The notes under the pieces are model-generated. The model did not search any database. It was given only the letters and a program-made list of their open reading frames with translations, and was not told where the DNA came from. From Actibacterium pelagium (GTDB taxonomy: Bacteria > Pseudomonadota > Alphaproteobacteria > Rhodobacterales > Rhodobacteraceae), in assembly GCF_002285415.1 (NCBI RefSeq), contig NZ_NSBU01000004.1, positions 760,001 through 824,000 of the forward strand: a stretch of DNA of 64,000 bases. The letters are read 5' to 3'. Positions within the stretch are counted from its first letter, which is position 1; each line of letters begins with the position of its first letter. Positions 25,853 through 34,742 of this stretch are shown here, piece after piece. Both the position numbers and the translations under genes were made by a program.

Positions 25853-26881
25853 ATGCGAAAACTCAATGAGGAAAACGAGCGGATCAAGCAGAAGTACGTG
25901 TTCTATTTGGAGCAGGCGAAAGGGCTTGATGAGAAATCCACGGATAAGGTGCTGGCCGCGATTTTGAAGTTCGAGCAGTCAACGAACTTTAAATCGTTCA
26001 AGCGGTTTCACATTGAGCAAGCGGCAACTTTCAAAGACTACCTGGCAAAATCAATCGGTAACTCAGGAAGGTCGCTCAGCCATTCTACGGTTGATGCAAC
26101 ATTGGCCCTCGTACGTAACTTCTTTCATTGGCTTGCGGGGCAGCCGGGTTACAAATCACGGATCAGCTATTCCGATACAGCCTATTTCAAGAACAGTCGG
26201 AAATCTGCCCGGATCGCGCATACGGCCAACGAAAAAGAAAGCCCATCAGTGGAGGCTGCATTTCACGCTTTCCAAGCGATGCCTGACGACACTGAATTTG
26301 AGAAACGCGACAAGGCACTGTTCGCTTTCTTCATGCTAACGGGGGCACGGGTTGGTGCGGTGGCTTCTTTGCGCCTAAAGCACATTGATCTCTTTAATGG
26401 TCGCGTTTTTCAGGATGCCAAAGAGGTCAACACCAAAGCTGCCAAGACAATCGATACCACCTTCTTTCCTGTCGATGCGGCTTACCTAGAATGCTTTACG
26501 CGTTGGGTTGAGTTCCTGCGTAAGGAGAAGCTCTTCGGGCCCGCTGATGCTCTGTTTCCCAAGGCAGAGACAGGTATAGCTGAGGGTGGTGGCTTTACTG
26601 TTATTGGTTTGTCGCGAGAGCCTTATGCCAACACGACAACGTTGAACAAGATCATCCGAAATGCCTTTGCCGCAGTTCAACTGCCTGAATACACTCCACA
26701 TAGTTTCAGAACGACATTGATGCGACTTGGTGTCGAGGTGTGCAAAGGTGACATGGAGAAACTCAAGGCTTGGTAAATGAACCTGGGTCATGAGGGGATG
26801 ATGACGTCGGTGACTTCATACTTGCCCGTCAGCAGCCAACGGCGTTCAGAGATTTTGAAGGGTATGCGGGGTGAGCTCTAA
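25853..26881 (+). pseudogene. Tyrosine recombinase interrupted by an in-frame stop
   Basis: The frame encodes a recombinase with an N-terminal core-binding domain and catalytic domain: Arg166 in LTGARVGAVASL and His283-x-x-Arg286 in PHSFRTTLM. A TAA at 26774-26776 (codon 308) stops it after KLKAW. The same frame continues with MNLGHEGMMTSVTSYLPVSS and ends at TAA 26879-26881, giving the missing second catalytic His (313) and the nucleophile Tyr (323). One base change (for example TCA to TAA) explains it. The truncated product of 307 residues cannot cleave DNA. Family length would be about 342. Confidence 0.85.
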
Positions 26882-27093
26882 TTCATCACGAGCAGTGCAA
26901 TACCTAAATAGGAAAGAGATTTTGCAGTCCACGTCAGAGCTATGAATGCGGAGGACGCAATCACTCCCAACGGCCCAAACCGGGTTTGCTTTCGACCTGT
27001 TTTAGTTGGCTGGTCTCACGTATGGACGTCATGCACGGAAATTAACTTTGTGTGTGTATTTAAGCTGCACGGTGAAGCAAAACGGGACCTTGA
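26882..27093. other. Short intergenic region
   Basis: About 210 bases between the interrupted recombinase and the convergent VanZ-like gene. No terminator hairpin, RNA or repeat was recognised. Confidence 0.4.
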
Positions 27094-27513
27094 TTAAGAG
27101 GTTGGGGCTCGCTGGCGCATACCGAGCCAGTATGCCATCACCGCACCAGTAGAAACGCCGAAGGCATCTGCGAGAAAATCGTCCAGATCACAGTCGCGGC
27201 CAACAAGCGGTTGGAGGATTTCAATTGCCCCACCGAAGGCTAGTGCTGCAAAAATTGCTAGAAGAAGGCAGCGCCTGGTGCAAAGCGAAAACGGGATCAT
27301 CAAGGCGAAGAAGGCCACAAAATGATAAAGCTTATCCCAGGCCAAGGCCTCTTTATCTGCAGGAGGCGGTGTAAGTGTCAGATAGCCAATCGCTACCGCT
27401 ATGGCTAAGCCTGCGGCTAAAGCCGCAAACCTATTCTGGCTTAAAATTAAATGACGTAGCCTACTGCCCATCATGTTGACAGCAACCAGCGCCATGATGC
27501 CCGCACTTTTCAA
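27094..27513 (-). CDS. VanZ-like membrane protein
   Basis: A 139-residue protein with four hydrophobic segments. It has the VanZ pattern: TLTPPP after the first span, a DKLYHFVAFFALMIPFSL span, and GGAIEILQPLVGRDCDLDDFLADAFGVSTGAV, here split by a linker. VanZ family members are linked with teicoplanin resistance and membrane lipid or envelope functions, but most are uncharacterised. It is the last gene inside the island before attR. Starting Met could be at residue 1, 7, 14 or 15. Confidence 0.8.
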   Translation of the reverse strand: MKSAGIMALVAVNMMGSRLRHLILSQNRFAALAAGLAIAVAIGYLTLTPPPADKEALAWDKLYHFVAFFALMIPFSLCTRRCLLLAIFAALAFGGAIEILQPLVGRDCDLDDFLADAFGVSTGAVMAYWLGMRQRAPTS

Positions 27514-27715
27514 AGTCTTTCCAATTTATGTATACTGTTTGGGCTTTCTTTGGTTTTTTTGAGTAAGATTAGAGCAGGCAGATCAACTTGCGAATCTGAC
27601 TTACCATGGGTCAGGTGAAAATCTGTAGCATTTGTAGAGCTCCGCTAACCATTCTAAATTTCAAAGTCCAGTGCAAATGAATGATTTATTATCGCTGCTG
27701 TTAGCGACAGGATCA

Positions 27716-27736
27716 TGTGGTATAAATTGTGGTATG
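27716..27736 (+). repeat. Right island arm-type repeat (two TGTGGTAT copies)
   Basis: Matches 5841-5861 at 20 of 21 bases in the same orientation. In a circular form of the island it would sit on the opposite side of the attachment core from the left copy. Confidence 0.6.
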
Positions 27737-27798
27737 GTAGAGGGTTATTGATATTTAGAACGTTTAATTTCAAATTATTAGGATTAAAATTCTGCGGA

Positions 27799-27812
27799 CA
27801 CCTCCTCCGCCA
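27799..27812 (+). repeat. attR core: displaced tRNA-Ser 3' end
   Basis: CACCTCCTCCGCCA is an exact repeat of 5704-5717. Only these last 14 tRNA bases are present here, so this is the displaced end left by integration and marks the right island border. Confidence 0.85.
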
Positions 27813-27823
27813 CAGATCGCTAT

Positions 27824-27848
27824 CTTAGCCGCGCCTTTGGCGGCTGAG
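27824..27848. terminator. Stem-loop, original tRNA-Ser/tkt terminator
   Basis: CTTAGCCGC (27824-27832) pairs with GCGGCTGAG (27840-27848) with one G-U pair and a 7-base loop. It lies 7 bases after the tkt stop on the minus strand and just beyond attR on the plus strand, so it probably served as a two-way terminator before the island entered. Confidence 0.55.
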
Positions 27849-27854
27849 ACGTGC

Positions 27855-29813
27855 CTAAACAATTTCACGTGCCATTGAGATGACGTTTTCAACGGTGATG
27901 CCGAAATGGGCATAAAGCACATCCGCTGTGGCAGAGGCGCCGAAGCCCTGCATCCCGATGAACCGGTCGTCCGGCCTGAGCCATCGTTCCCAGCCGAAAG
28001 ACATTGCTGCTTCGATCCCAATGCGGGGTGCCGTTCCCAGTACCTGTGCGCGGTATTCTTCGGTTTGGGCCTCGAAAAGTTCCCAGCAGGGCATCGAGAC
28101 CACGGCCGCTTTGAGACCGATTTCGGCGAGGTGAGCGCTGGCGCGAGTTGCCAGCCCGACTTCGGTTCCGGTCGCAAGCAGTGTCAGGTCTCGGCCATTC
28201 TTAGGTTCGTGCAGGACATAGGCCCCCTTGCGGGTCAGGTTCTCGTCGGCGCCATCACGGACCCGTTCCGCCGGTTGACGAGACAGGGCAAGCATTGAAG
28301 GGCCATCCGAGGTTTCTATCGCGATCTGCCACGCTTCGGCGGTTTCGACCGCGTCGGCGGGGCGAAAGACGCGCATGTTTGGCATCGCGCGGAAGCTGGC
28401 CAGAATCTCGACCGGCTGATGGGTCGGGCCGTTGGACCCGACACCGATGGAATCGTGGCTGAAGACAAAGAGGCCGGGCAGTCCCATCAGGGCCGCCATA
28501 CGCATTGCGGGTCGTTCGTAATCGGCAAAGGCAAGGTAGGTGACGTTGATCGGGCGCAACCCGCCATGGGCGGCAATCCCATCAACCATCGCGCCCATCA
28601 GGTGTTCGCGCACGCCACAATGCATATAGCTGCCGTTTCGGTCTTGGCGCGTGAATGCGGTGCGAGAGCGTTTGTGATTGGTCGGCGCTTCCAGATCAGC
28701 GCACAGCACGAACAGTTCGGGCAGGGCCTTGGCCAGCTGGTCGCAGACATCGCCAGAGGCCGTGATGGTTGGCAGGGCGTCCGGGCCAACAGCACCAGCG
28801 TGCGATTGCGCGGCTGCGGTTTGCTCCCAGCCATCCGGCAGGCTGCCGCTGGTCCAGCGCTGAAACTCTTGTGCGTCGGGATGCGCGTCCAATCGTGCCT
28901 GCCAGTGTTTGCGCGCGCCCTTTCCCTTTGCCATGCAATCATGCCAGTCCCGATATACGGCATCGGGAATTTCGAAGGACCCGTGCGGCCAGTTAAGCGC
29001 CGCGCGCGCCTCGGCGGAATCTGCCTCGGTCAGGGGGGCGCTGTGCCCGCCGCGCTGTCCTTCCAGCCGGGGGATGCCTCGGGCGATGGTCGTCCGGCAG
29101 GCCAGAAGAGAGGGGCGGGGGTCGTCGCGCGCCGCGCTTAGGGCAGCGTCGATGGCTGGTATGTCGTGTCCGTCCAGCTCTTGCACGTGCCAGCCCGCAG
29201 CGCGGAACCGGGCCGGGACATCCTCGCTGATCGACAGGATGGTGTCGCCATCGTCGGTGATGTGATTGTCATCCCAAAGGAAGGTCAGCTTTCCAAGCTG
29301 CAAATGACCGGCAAGCGAGATGGCTTCTTGCCCGACCCCTTCCTGCAGGCACCCGTCTCCGACAAAGGCCCATGTCCGGTGATCGACAAGGTCACGGCCG
29401 AATTGTGCGGCCAGACGTTCTTCGGCCACTGCCATGCCTACTGCACAGGCAATGCCCTGCCCCAACAGGCCGGTTGTGATCTCGATCCCGGCATGTTGCT
29501 CTATTTCGGGGTGGCCTGCGGTGACCGATCCCAGCTTGCGAAAGGATTTCAAGGCCTCCAGCGTGACATGTTCGTAGCCCGAAAGGTGCAGCAGCGCATA
29601 AAGCAACGTCGATCCGTGCCCGTTGGACAGAACCACTCGGTCCCGGTCGGGCCAAAGCGGATCGGCCGGGTCGGCCTTAAGGTGGTTGGCATAGAGTGTG
29701 CTGGCAATCTCTGCCATGCCGAGCGGCACACCCTGATGGCCTTCGCGCGCATTCAGAATTGAATCGAGGGCGAGGAACCGGATGGCATGGGCCATAGACT
29801 GGATATCGGGCAT
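27855..29813 (-). CDS. tkt: Transketolase
   Basis: A full-length transketolase of 652 residues from the ATG at 29813 (MPDIQSMAHAIRFLALD); the frame extends 34 codons upstream but that part lies over the previous gene. The thiamine diphosphate motif runs from GDGCLQEG to the DDN of LWDDNHITDDG, and the C-terminal domain has the GVREHLMGAMVDG and THQPVEILASFRAMP segments. It moves two-carbon ketol units in the pentose phosphate pathway. It follows an aminotransferase gene by 14 bases. A separate split transketolase lies at 56644-58535, so this region has two such enzymes. Confidence 0.92.
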   Translation of the reverse strand: MPDIQSMAHAIRFLALDSILNAREGHQGVPLGMAEIASTLYANHLKADPADPLWPDRDRVVLSNGHGSTLLYALLHLSGYEHVTLEALKSFRKLGSVTAGHPEIEQHAGIEITTGLLGQGIACAVGMAVAEERLAAQFGRDLVDHRTWAFVGDGCLQEGVGQEAISLAGHLQLGKLTFLWDDNHITDDGDTILSISEDVPARFRAAGWHVQELDGHDIPAIDAALSAARDDPRPSLLACRTTIARGIPRLEGQRGGHSAPLTEADSAEARAALNWPHGSFEIPDAVYRDWHDCMAKGKGARKHWQARLDAHPDAQEFQRWTSGSLPDGWEQTAAAQSHAGAVGPDALPTITASGDVCDQLAKALPELFVLCADLEAPTNHKRSRTAFTRQDRNGSYMHCGVREHLMGAMVDGIAAHGGLRPINVTYLAFADYERPAMRMAALMGLPGLFVFSHDSIGVGSNGPTHQPVEILASFRAMPNMRVFRPADAVETAEAWQIAIETSDGPSMLALSRQPAERVRDGADENLTRKGAYVLHEPKNGRDLTLLATGTEVGLATRASAHLAEIGLKAAVVSMPCWELFEAQTEEYRAQVLGTAPRIGIEAAMSFGWERWLRPDDRFIGMQGFGASATADVLYAHFGITVENVISMAREIV

Positions 29814-29827
29814 GTTATGTCTCGACG

Positions 29828-30997
29828 TCAGAGCAGTTTGCGAATTCGCGCGATGGCTTCGAGGATGTTCTCGGTCGAATTTGCGTATGAGAATCGGACG
29901 TAACCTTCCCCCCATTCGCCGAAAGACGTGCCCGCGACCGTGGCAACGCCCGCCTCATCCAAGAACAGGTTTTGCGCCTCTGCCGAGGTCATCCCGGTAC
30001 CGGTGATGTTGGGGAAAGCATAGAAAGCCCCCGCCGCATCGGTACAGGTTACGCCTTGCAAGGCGTTCAGCTCGCGCACGATCACCTCGCGGCGTTTGTC
30101 GAACTCGGCCACCATGTCATAGACGGGTTGCTGAGGTCCGTTCAGCGCGGCGATGCCCGCGTATTGCGTGGCGGCATTCACGCAGGAATGATCGTTGATG
30201 CACAGGCGGGTCACATGGTCCACGGCCGCGTCCGGCCAGACCGCATACCCCAGCCGCCAACCGGTCATCGCATAGGTCTTGGACCAGCCATCTAGCATGA
30301 TCAGCCGATCGCGGATTTCCGGGTATTGCAAAAGCGAGACATGCTCTCGCCCACCATACAGCATGTTGGAGTAGATTTCGTCCGACATCAGGGCCACATG
30401 CGGGTGATCGGCAAGACCGGCGACCAGTTTGTCGATCTCTTCGCGGGGGGTGACCCCTCCGGTCGGGTTGGCGGGTGAATTGATGATGATCAGTCTCGTG
30501 GCCGGGGTGATCTGGGCCAGAACTTCTTCGGCCGAAAAGGCAAAATCGTTCTCTTCCTTCAGGGCAATGGGAACTGGTTTGGCCCCGGAATAACGGATCA
30601 CGGATTCGTAGATTGGAAATCCCGGGTTGGGATACATGATCTCGGTCCCCGGTTGGCCAAACATCAGCACCGCGAAGAACATCGTCGGTTTGCCACCGGG
30701 CACCACGACCACGTTGTCCGGGTTCACCTCGACCCCATGACGGCGATGCAGGTCGGCGGTGACGGCCTCGCGCAGGGCGGGCAGGCCATTGGCGGGTGTA
30801 TAGCCATGGTGGCCGTCGCGCAGCGCCTTGATCCCTGCCTCGACAATGTGATCCGGCGTCTGGAAATCGGGCTGCCCAATGCCGAGATTGATGATATCGC
30901 GCCCCTCACTCGCCAGTTTTTGCGCACGCGCCAGAATTGTGAAGGCAGACTCGGTCCCGAGCCGCGACAGGCTGTCGGCAAAGATCATTCCGGTCAT
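29828..30997 (-). CDS. Class I/II PLP-dependent aminotransferase
   Basis: A 389-residue fold-type I aminotransferase. Visible active-site residues are Asn177 (NSPANPTGG), Asp206 and Tyr209 (SDEIYSNMLY), the PLP Lys240 (DGWSKTYAMTGWRLGY) and an Arg near the C-terminus. The ATG at 30997, with a strong GGAGGGG site, is chosen; an in-frame extension of 40 codons would cover the tandem operators upstream. It heads the aminotransferase-tkt operon, diverging from the RuBisCO-like gene under the same operators. The amino donor and acceptor are unknown. Confidence 0.9.
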   Translation of the reverse strand: MTGMIFADSLSRLGTESAFTILARAQKLASEGRDIINLGIGQPDFQTPDHIVEAGIKALRDGHHGYTPANGLPALREAVTADLHRRHGVEVNPDNVVVVPGGKPTMFFAVLMFGQPGTEIMYPNPGFPIYESVIRYSGAKPVPIALKEENDFAFSAEEVLAQITPATRLIIINSPANPTGGVTPREEIDKLVAGLADHPHVALMSDEIYSNMLYGGREHVSLLQYPEIRDRLIMLDGWSKTYAMTGWRLGYAVWPDAAVDHVTRLCINDHSCVNAATQYAGIAALNGPQQPVYDMVAEFDKRREVIVRELNALQGVTCTDAAGAFYAFPNITGTGMTSAEAQNLFLDEAGVATVAGTSFGEWGEGYVRFSYANSTENILEAIARIRKLL

Positions 30998-31038
30998 TTT
31001 CTTGTGCCCCTCCCAGAGCGCAGATTGTCTTGATGAAA

Positions 31039-31075
31039 TTTGGTATACCAAAATTGCAAGATTTGGTATACCAAA
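31039..31075. promoter_or_regulatory. Tandem ExuR/UxuR-type operators
   Basis: Two perfect palindromes TTTGGTATACCAAA (31039-31052 and 31062-31075), 23 bases centre to centre, lie in the divergent promoter between the aminotransferase-tkt and RuBisCO-like-oiaK-apnO operons. The core TGGTATACCA is the known operator of hexuronate GntR regulators (ExuR/UxuR). Confidence 0.8.
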
Positions 31076-31191
31076 ATACCCAGTGGAGAATTTGAGTCGG
31101 TTTTTAACTGCTGGCAAGCGGTTTCAGTGCAGCAGGTAGCAGCCGAAATACTGCGCCCGACATAAGGAAATAGAAACTGGGGAGGCGAGCG

Positions 31192-32439
31192 TTGTCGGAA
31201 CGCATCCAAGCGGATTATGTGATCGAAACGCCGGACGACCCACGCCAGGCCGCCGAAGCGATGGCGGGCGAGCAAAGCTCTGGCACCTTCGTAAGCGTGC
31301 CCGGTGAAACACCTGAATTACGTGAACGCTCTGCCGCGCGGGTCGACAGCCTGACCGAAGAAGGCGAAGTCGAGGCGCCAAGCCTGCCAGGGCGAATGAC
31401 CGGGGCGCGATACAGCCGGGCAAGGGTGACATTGTCATGGCCTCTGGGCAATATCGGGCCGGACCTGCCCAATCTGATGGCCACGGTTGCCGGCAATCTT
31501 TTCGAGCTGAGGCAGTTTTCGGGCCTGCGGCTTGTCGATCTGCGCCTGCCCGATGACTTCGCGGGGGCCTACCCGGGTCCGAAATTTGGTATCGACGGAA
31601 CAAGACGGCTTGCTGGCGTGGACAAGGGGCCGCTGATCGGGACGATCATCAAGCCGTCGGTCGGATTTGGCCCCGAGGAAACGGCAGATCGGGTCCGCAC
31701 ACTTGCCGACGCCGGGATCGATTTCATCAAAGATGATGAATTGCAGGCGGACGGGCCGCAATGCCCTTTTGAAGCGCGCGCCCGCGCAGTGATGCGGGTC
31801 ATCAATGAACATGCTGACCGGACCGGGAAAAAGGTGATGTATGCCTTCAACCTGACCGGAGAGGTCGATCAGATGCGGCATCGTCACGATCTGGTTCAGG
31901 ACCTAGGCGGCACCTGCGTGATGGTCAGTCTCAATTCGGTTGGCGTAGCCGGGATGTTGGGTCTGACACGACACAGCGCCTTGCCGGTGCACGCTCATCG
32001 TAACGGGTGGGGATACCTCAGCCGGGCCCCCATGCTGGGCTGGGACTATGCCGCATGGTCCAAGATCTGGCGGTTAGCCGGGGCTGACCACATGCATGTC
32101 AACGGATTGCAGAACAAGTTCAGCGAGACGGATGACAGCGTGATCGCATCGGCCAAATCGCTGCTGGAACCGATGTTTGCCACCAAGCCTTGTATTGCAA
32201 TGCCGGTGTTTTCTTCTGGTCAGTCGGCCATACAACCGCCCGAAACCTATGCCCGTCTGGGACACGCGGATTGCATCTATGCGGCCGGGGGCGGGATCAT
32301 GGCGCATCCCGATGGCCCGGCGGCGGGCGTGCAAAGTCTGCGCGACGCGTGGGATGCGGCCATCGCTGGAACTCCCGCAGAGACCTATGCCAAGGATCAC
32401 CCCGCGCTGGCGCGCGCATTAAAGAAATATGGCGCATGA
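31192..32439 (+). CDS. RuBisCO-like protein, probable 3-oxo-isoapionate-4-phosphate lyase
   Basis: The 415-residue RuBisCO-like protein keeps the RuBisCO metal centre: Lys154 in IIKPSVGF, then Lys180-Asp181-Asp182-Glu183, where Lys180 would be carbamylated, His269 in HAHRNGWG and a loop with Lys309 (GLQNKFSE). Start is TTG 31192, six bases after GGGGAGG. The next two genes are a DUF1537 kinase and ApnO, so it matches the OiaX/OiaT group, which splits 3-oxo-isoapionate 4-phosphate. Which of the two reactions (decarboxylation, or transcarboxylation/hydrolysis giving 3-phosphoglycerate and glycolate) cannot be read from the sequence. Confidence 0.85.
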   Translation: MSERIQADYVIETPDDPRQAAEAMAGEQSSGTFVSVPGETPELRERSAARVDSLTEEGEVEAPSLPGRMTGARYSRARVTLSWPLGNIGPDLPNLMATVAGNLFELRQFSGLRLVDLRLPDDFAGAYPGPKFGIDGTRRLAGVDKGPLIGTIIKPSVGFGPEETADRVRTLADAGIDFIKDDELQADGPQCPFEARARAVMRVINEHADRTGKKVMYAFNLTGEVDQMRHRHDLVQDLGGTCVMVSLNSVGVAGMLGLTRHSALPVHAHRNGWGYLSRAPMLGWDYAAWSKIWRLAGADHMHVNGLQNKFSETDDSVIASAKSLLEPMFATKPCIAMPVFSSGQSAIQPPETYARLGHADCIYAAGGGIMAHPDGPAAGVQSLRDAWDAAIAGTPAETYAKDHPALARALKKYGA

Positions 32440-33794
32440 GCAGCCTGTCGCAGGGCATACTTGTCGGCTGGTATGGCGACGATTTCACCGGCTCGGCGGC
32501 GGTGATGGAGGTGTTGACCTTTTCCGGGGTGCCATCCGTGCTTTTCCTAGAAGCACCGTCGCCCGACATGCTGGCCCGCTTTCCTGACGCGCGCGCGATT
32601 GGCATTGCCAGTACGGCCCGCAGCCAGTCGCCGGGCTGGATGGAAGACAACCTGACCCCGGCGCTGGCATTTCTGGACACCTCCGGCGCGCGGGTCATTC
32701 ACTACAAAACCTGCTCGACGCTGGATAGCGCGCCAGAAGTTGGCTCTATCGGGGCCGCACTGGACATCGGCATGCGGATGTTTGGGGATGCGCCTGTGCC
32801 GTGCCTTGTGGCGGCACCAGTTATGCGGCGCTATCAGGCGTTTGGGCATCTCTTTGCGTCGGCCGGTGAGCAGGTTTACCGGCTGGATCGCCACCCGGTA
32901 ATGGCCCGACATCCGGTCACGCCCATGCGGGAATCCGACGTGGCGCGGCATATCGGTCAGCAGACCTTGAAACGGTTCGGAACGGTCAGTGTCGAAGATC
33001 TGGCAGCAGATCCGTTTGCAGCCTGGAAAAGGGAATGCGCGTCAGGCGCCGAGGTGATCACGCTGGATGCGATGACCGACGCCGACATGGCCGCGAACGG
33101 CGCATTGATCTGGGAAGGGGAGCAGAGGTTCGCTGTGGGCTCGCAAGGCGTGGAATATGCGTTGATCGCGCATTGGCGCGAAGCCGGGATGATCAGTACC
33201 CGATACCAGACCGACGGGGTCGGCGAGGCGGAGCAGGTGCTGGTGGTGTCGGGGTCCGTGTCGCCAACGACCGCGGAACAGATCGACTGGGCCGAGCGTA
33301 ATGGGTTCGACGTTTTTGTGTTGGACCCGACCGCAGTACTGGCAGAGGACAGTGGTAAAGAAACGCTGGCCGCATTCCGGCAATCCGTTTTCGCAGCGGT
33401 CGCGGCGGGGCGGGACGTTGTAGTCTGCTCGGCGCGGGGGCCGGATGACCCGTCAGTGGCGCGGTTGCGCTCTGCCGTCGCAGAAAGCGGAATTGCATCG
33501 TCATTGGTCAACCGCAGGATCGGCGCCGCGCTGGGGCAGATACTGGAAACCTGTGTGCGTGAATTTGGCTTGCGCCGGGCTGTGGTGTCCGGAGGAGACA
33601 CCTCCGGCTACGCCACCGAGAAACTGGGCATATACGCCTTTTCCGCCCTCGCGCCGACGATACCGGGGGCGTCTTTGTTGACGGCTCACTCTGATGACCC
33701 GGCGCTTGACGGGCTGCAGATCGCCCTGAAGGGCGGGCAGATGGGGAGCGCAGATTTCTTTGGCTGGATCAAACGTGGCGGCGGTGCCGCCTGA
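32436..33794 (+). CDS. oiaK: Four-carbon acid sugar kinase family (3-oxo-isoapionate kinase)
   Basis: A 452-residue DUF1537 (OtnK/DtnK/OiaK) kinase. The N-terminal domain opens with GWYGDDFTGSAAVMEVL, the substrate-binding start typical of the family, and the C-terminal nucleotide-binding domain has VSGGDTSGYATEKLG and LKGGQMGSADFFG. ATG at 32436 overlaps the RuBisCO-like stop (ATGA). Position between that gene and apnO argues for 3-oxo-isoapionate rather than threonate or erythronate as substrate; this part is inference. Confidence 0.85.
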   Translation: MSSLSQGILVGWYGDDFTGSAAVMEVLTFSGVPSVLFLEAPSPDMLARFPDARAIGIASTARSQSPGWMEDNLTPALAFLDTSGARVIHYKTCSTLDSAPEVGSIGAALDIGMRMFGDAPVPCLVAAPVMRRYQAFGHLFASAGEQVYRLDRHPVMARHPVTPMRESDVARHIGQQTLKRFGTVSVEDLAADPFAAWKRECASGAEVITLDAMTDADMAANGALIWEGEQRFAVGSQGVEYALIAHWREAGMISTRYQTDGVGEAEQVLVVSGSVSPTTAEQIDWAERNGFDVFVLDPTAVLAEDSGKETLAAFRQSVFAAVAAGRDVVVCSARGPDDPSVARLRSAVAESGIASSLVNRRIGAALGQILETCVREFGLRRAVVSGGDTSGYATEKLGIYAFSALAPTIPGASLLTAHSDDPALDGLQIALKGGQMGSADFFGWIKRGGGAA

Positions 33795-33810
33795 TGAGGA
33801 GGATTTGAAT

Positions 33811-34650
33811 ATGGTAAAAGTGGCTTTGCTGGGCGCAGGTGGCAAAATGGGGGTACGCCTTGCCACCAACCTGAAAGCGTCGCGGTTTGACGTACAACCA
33901 GTGGAAATATCCGAAGAAGGTCAAAAGCGCCTGAAGGCCGAAACCGGATTGGATACGGTTGACCAAGACACGGCTTTGGCCGGGGCGGACGTCGTCCTGA
34001 TGGCGGTGCCAGATCGCCTGATCGGGAAGATCGCACATACGTTCATCGACAAGGTGCGCCCGGGAACGGCGATCATCGTTTTGGATGCAGCGGCGCCCTA
34101 TGCCGGGGAAATGCCGGACCGCGCGGATGTGACCTATTTTTGCACCCATCCGTGCCATCCGCATATTCTTGAGGCACATGAAAGCGTGGCGGCTCAGGAA
34201 GACTATTTCGGTGGGATCGCAGCCCCTCAGGGCATTGTCTGTGCTCTGATCCAAGGGCCGGAAGAGCACTATGTGCTTTGCGAGGAAATCGCGAAGGTGA
34301 TCTATGCCCCCGTCGCGCGGTCGCATCGCTGCACACTAGAGAACATCGCTGTGCTAGAACCAGCCTTGTCGGAAACCGTGGCGGCGACACTGTCGCTTGC
34401 CCTTCGGGATGCGACCGATCGGGCCGTGGCAATGGGTGTGCCCGAGGCGGCGGCCCATGACTTTGTGCTTGGCCACCTCAAGATCGAGTTGGCGATCGCC
34501 TTTGGCATTTTCCCGGAAGGTAAATTCTCGGATGGTGCCCTGATGGCCATCGATAAGGCGAAATCCGTCATCTTCAAGGAAGATTGGCTGGACCAAGTGT
34601 TCTCGCTAGAGGCGGTGAAACGCTCTGTCGAAGAGATTTGTGCGGGCTAA
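33811..34650 (+). CDS. apnO: D-apionate oxidoisomerase (ApnO-like)
   Basis: A 279-residue protein with an N-terminal Rossmann motif (LGAGGKMGVRLA) and a helical 6-phosphogluconate-dehydrogenase-like C-terminal domain. This domain order and the HPCHPHI and AAPQGIV segments fit ApnO, which oxidises and rearranges D-apionate to 3-oxo-isoapionate. It follows the kinase by 16 bases with a GAGGAGG site. Together the three genes complete apionate to phosphorylated C4 or C3 products. Lactonase and apiose dehydrogenase genes are not seen nearby. Confidence 0.8.
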   Translation: MVKVALLGAGGKMGVRLATNLKASRFDVQPVEISEEGQKRLKAETGLDTVDQDTALAGADVVLMAVPDRLIGKIAHTFIDKVRPGTAIIVLDAAAPYAGEMPDRADVTYFCTHPCHPHILEAHESVAAQEDYFGGIAAPQGIVCALIQGPEEHYVLCEEIAKVIYAPVARSHRCTLENIAVLEPALSETVAATLSLALRDATDRAVAMGVPEAAAHDFVLGHLKIELAIAFGIFPEGKFSDGALMAIDKAKSVIFKEDWLDQVFSLEAVKRSVEEICAG

Positions 34651-34742
34651 GAGAAACCGTCGGTGCGTTTCGAGTTGACTTTGCGTGATACGAAAAGCGA
34701 CCGTCACCAGACGTCATAGGGAAGAAACGGGGAGAGAAGTGG

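Larger units (their letters stand above)
5718..27812. mobile_element. Genomic island integrated at tRNA-Ser
   Basis: About 22 kb lie between a 14-bp direct repeat of the tRNA-Ser 3' end (5704-5717 and 27799-27812). A tyrosine integrase starts 147 bases inside the left repeat. Near-identical double TGTGGTAT motifs sit 123-143 bases inside the left end and about 63-83 bases inside the right end. The DNA is visibly AT-richer than both flanks and its genes are mainly accessory. No plasmid replication, conjugation or phage structural genes are seen, so it is an integrative island rather than an obvious prophage or conjugative element. Whether it still excises is not known. Confidence 0.85.

Noticed and set aside
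28419-29141. 240-codon open frame on the plus strand inside tkt
   Set aside because: Antisense to transketolase with an intact TPP motif; no independent support.
30998-31117. N-terminal extension of the aminotransferase by 40 codons
   Set aside because: The extension would translate the two operator palindromes; a strong ribosome site precedes the ATG at 30997.
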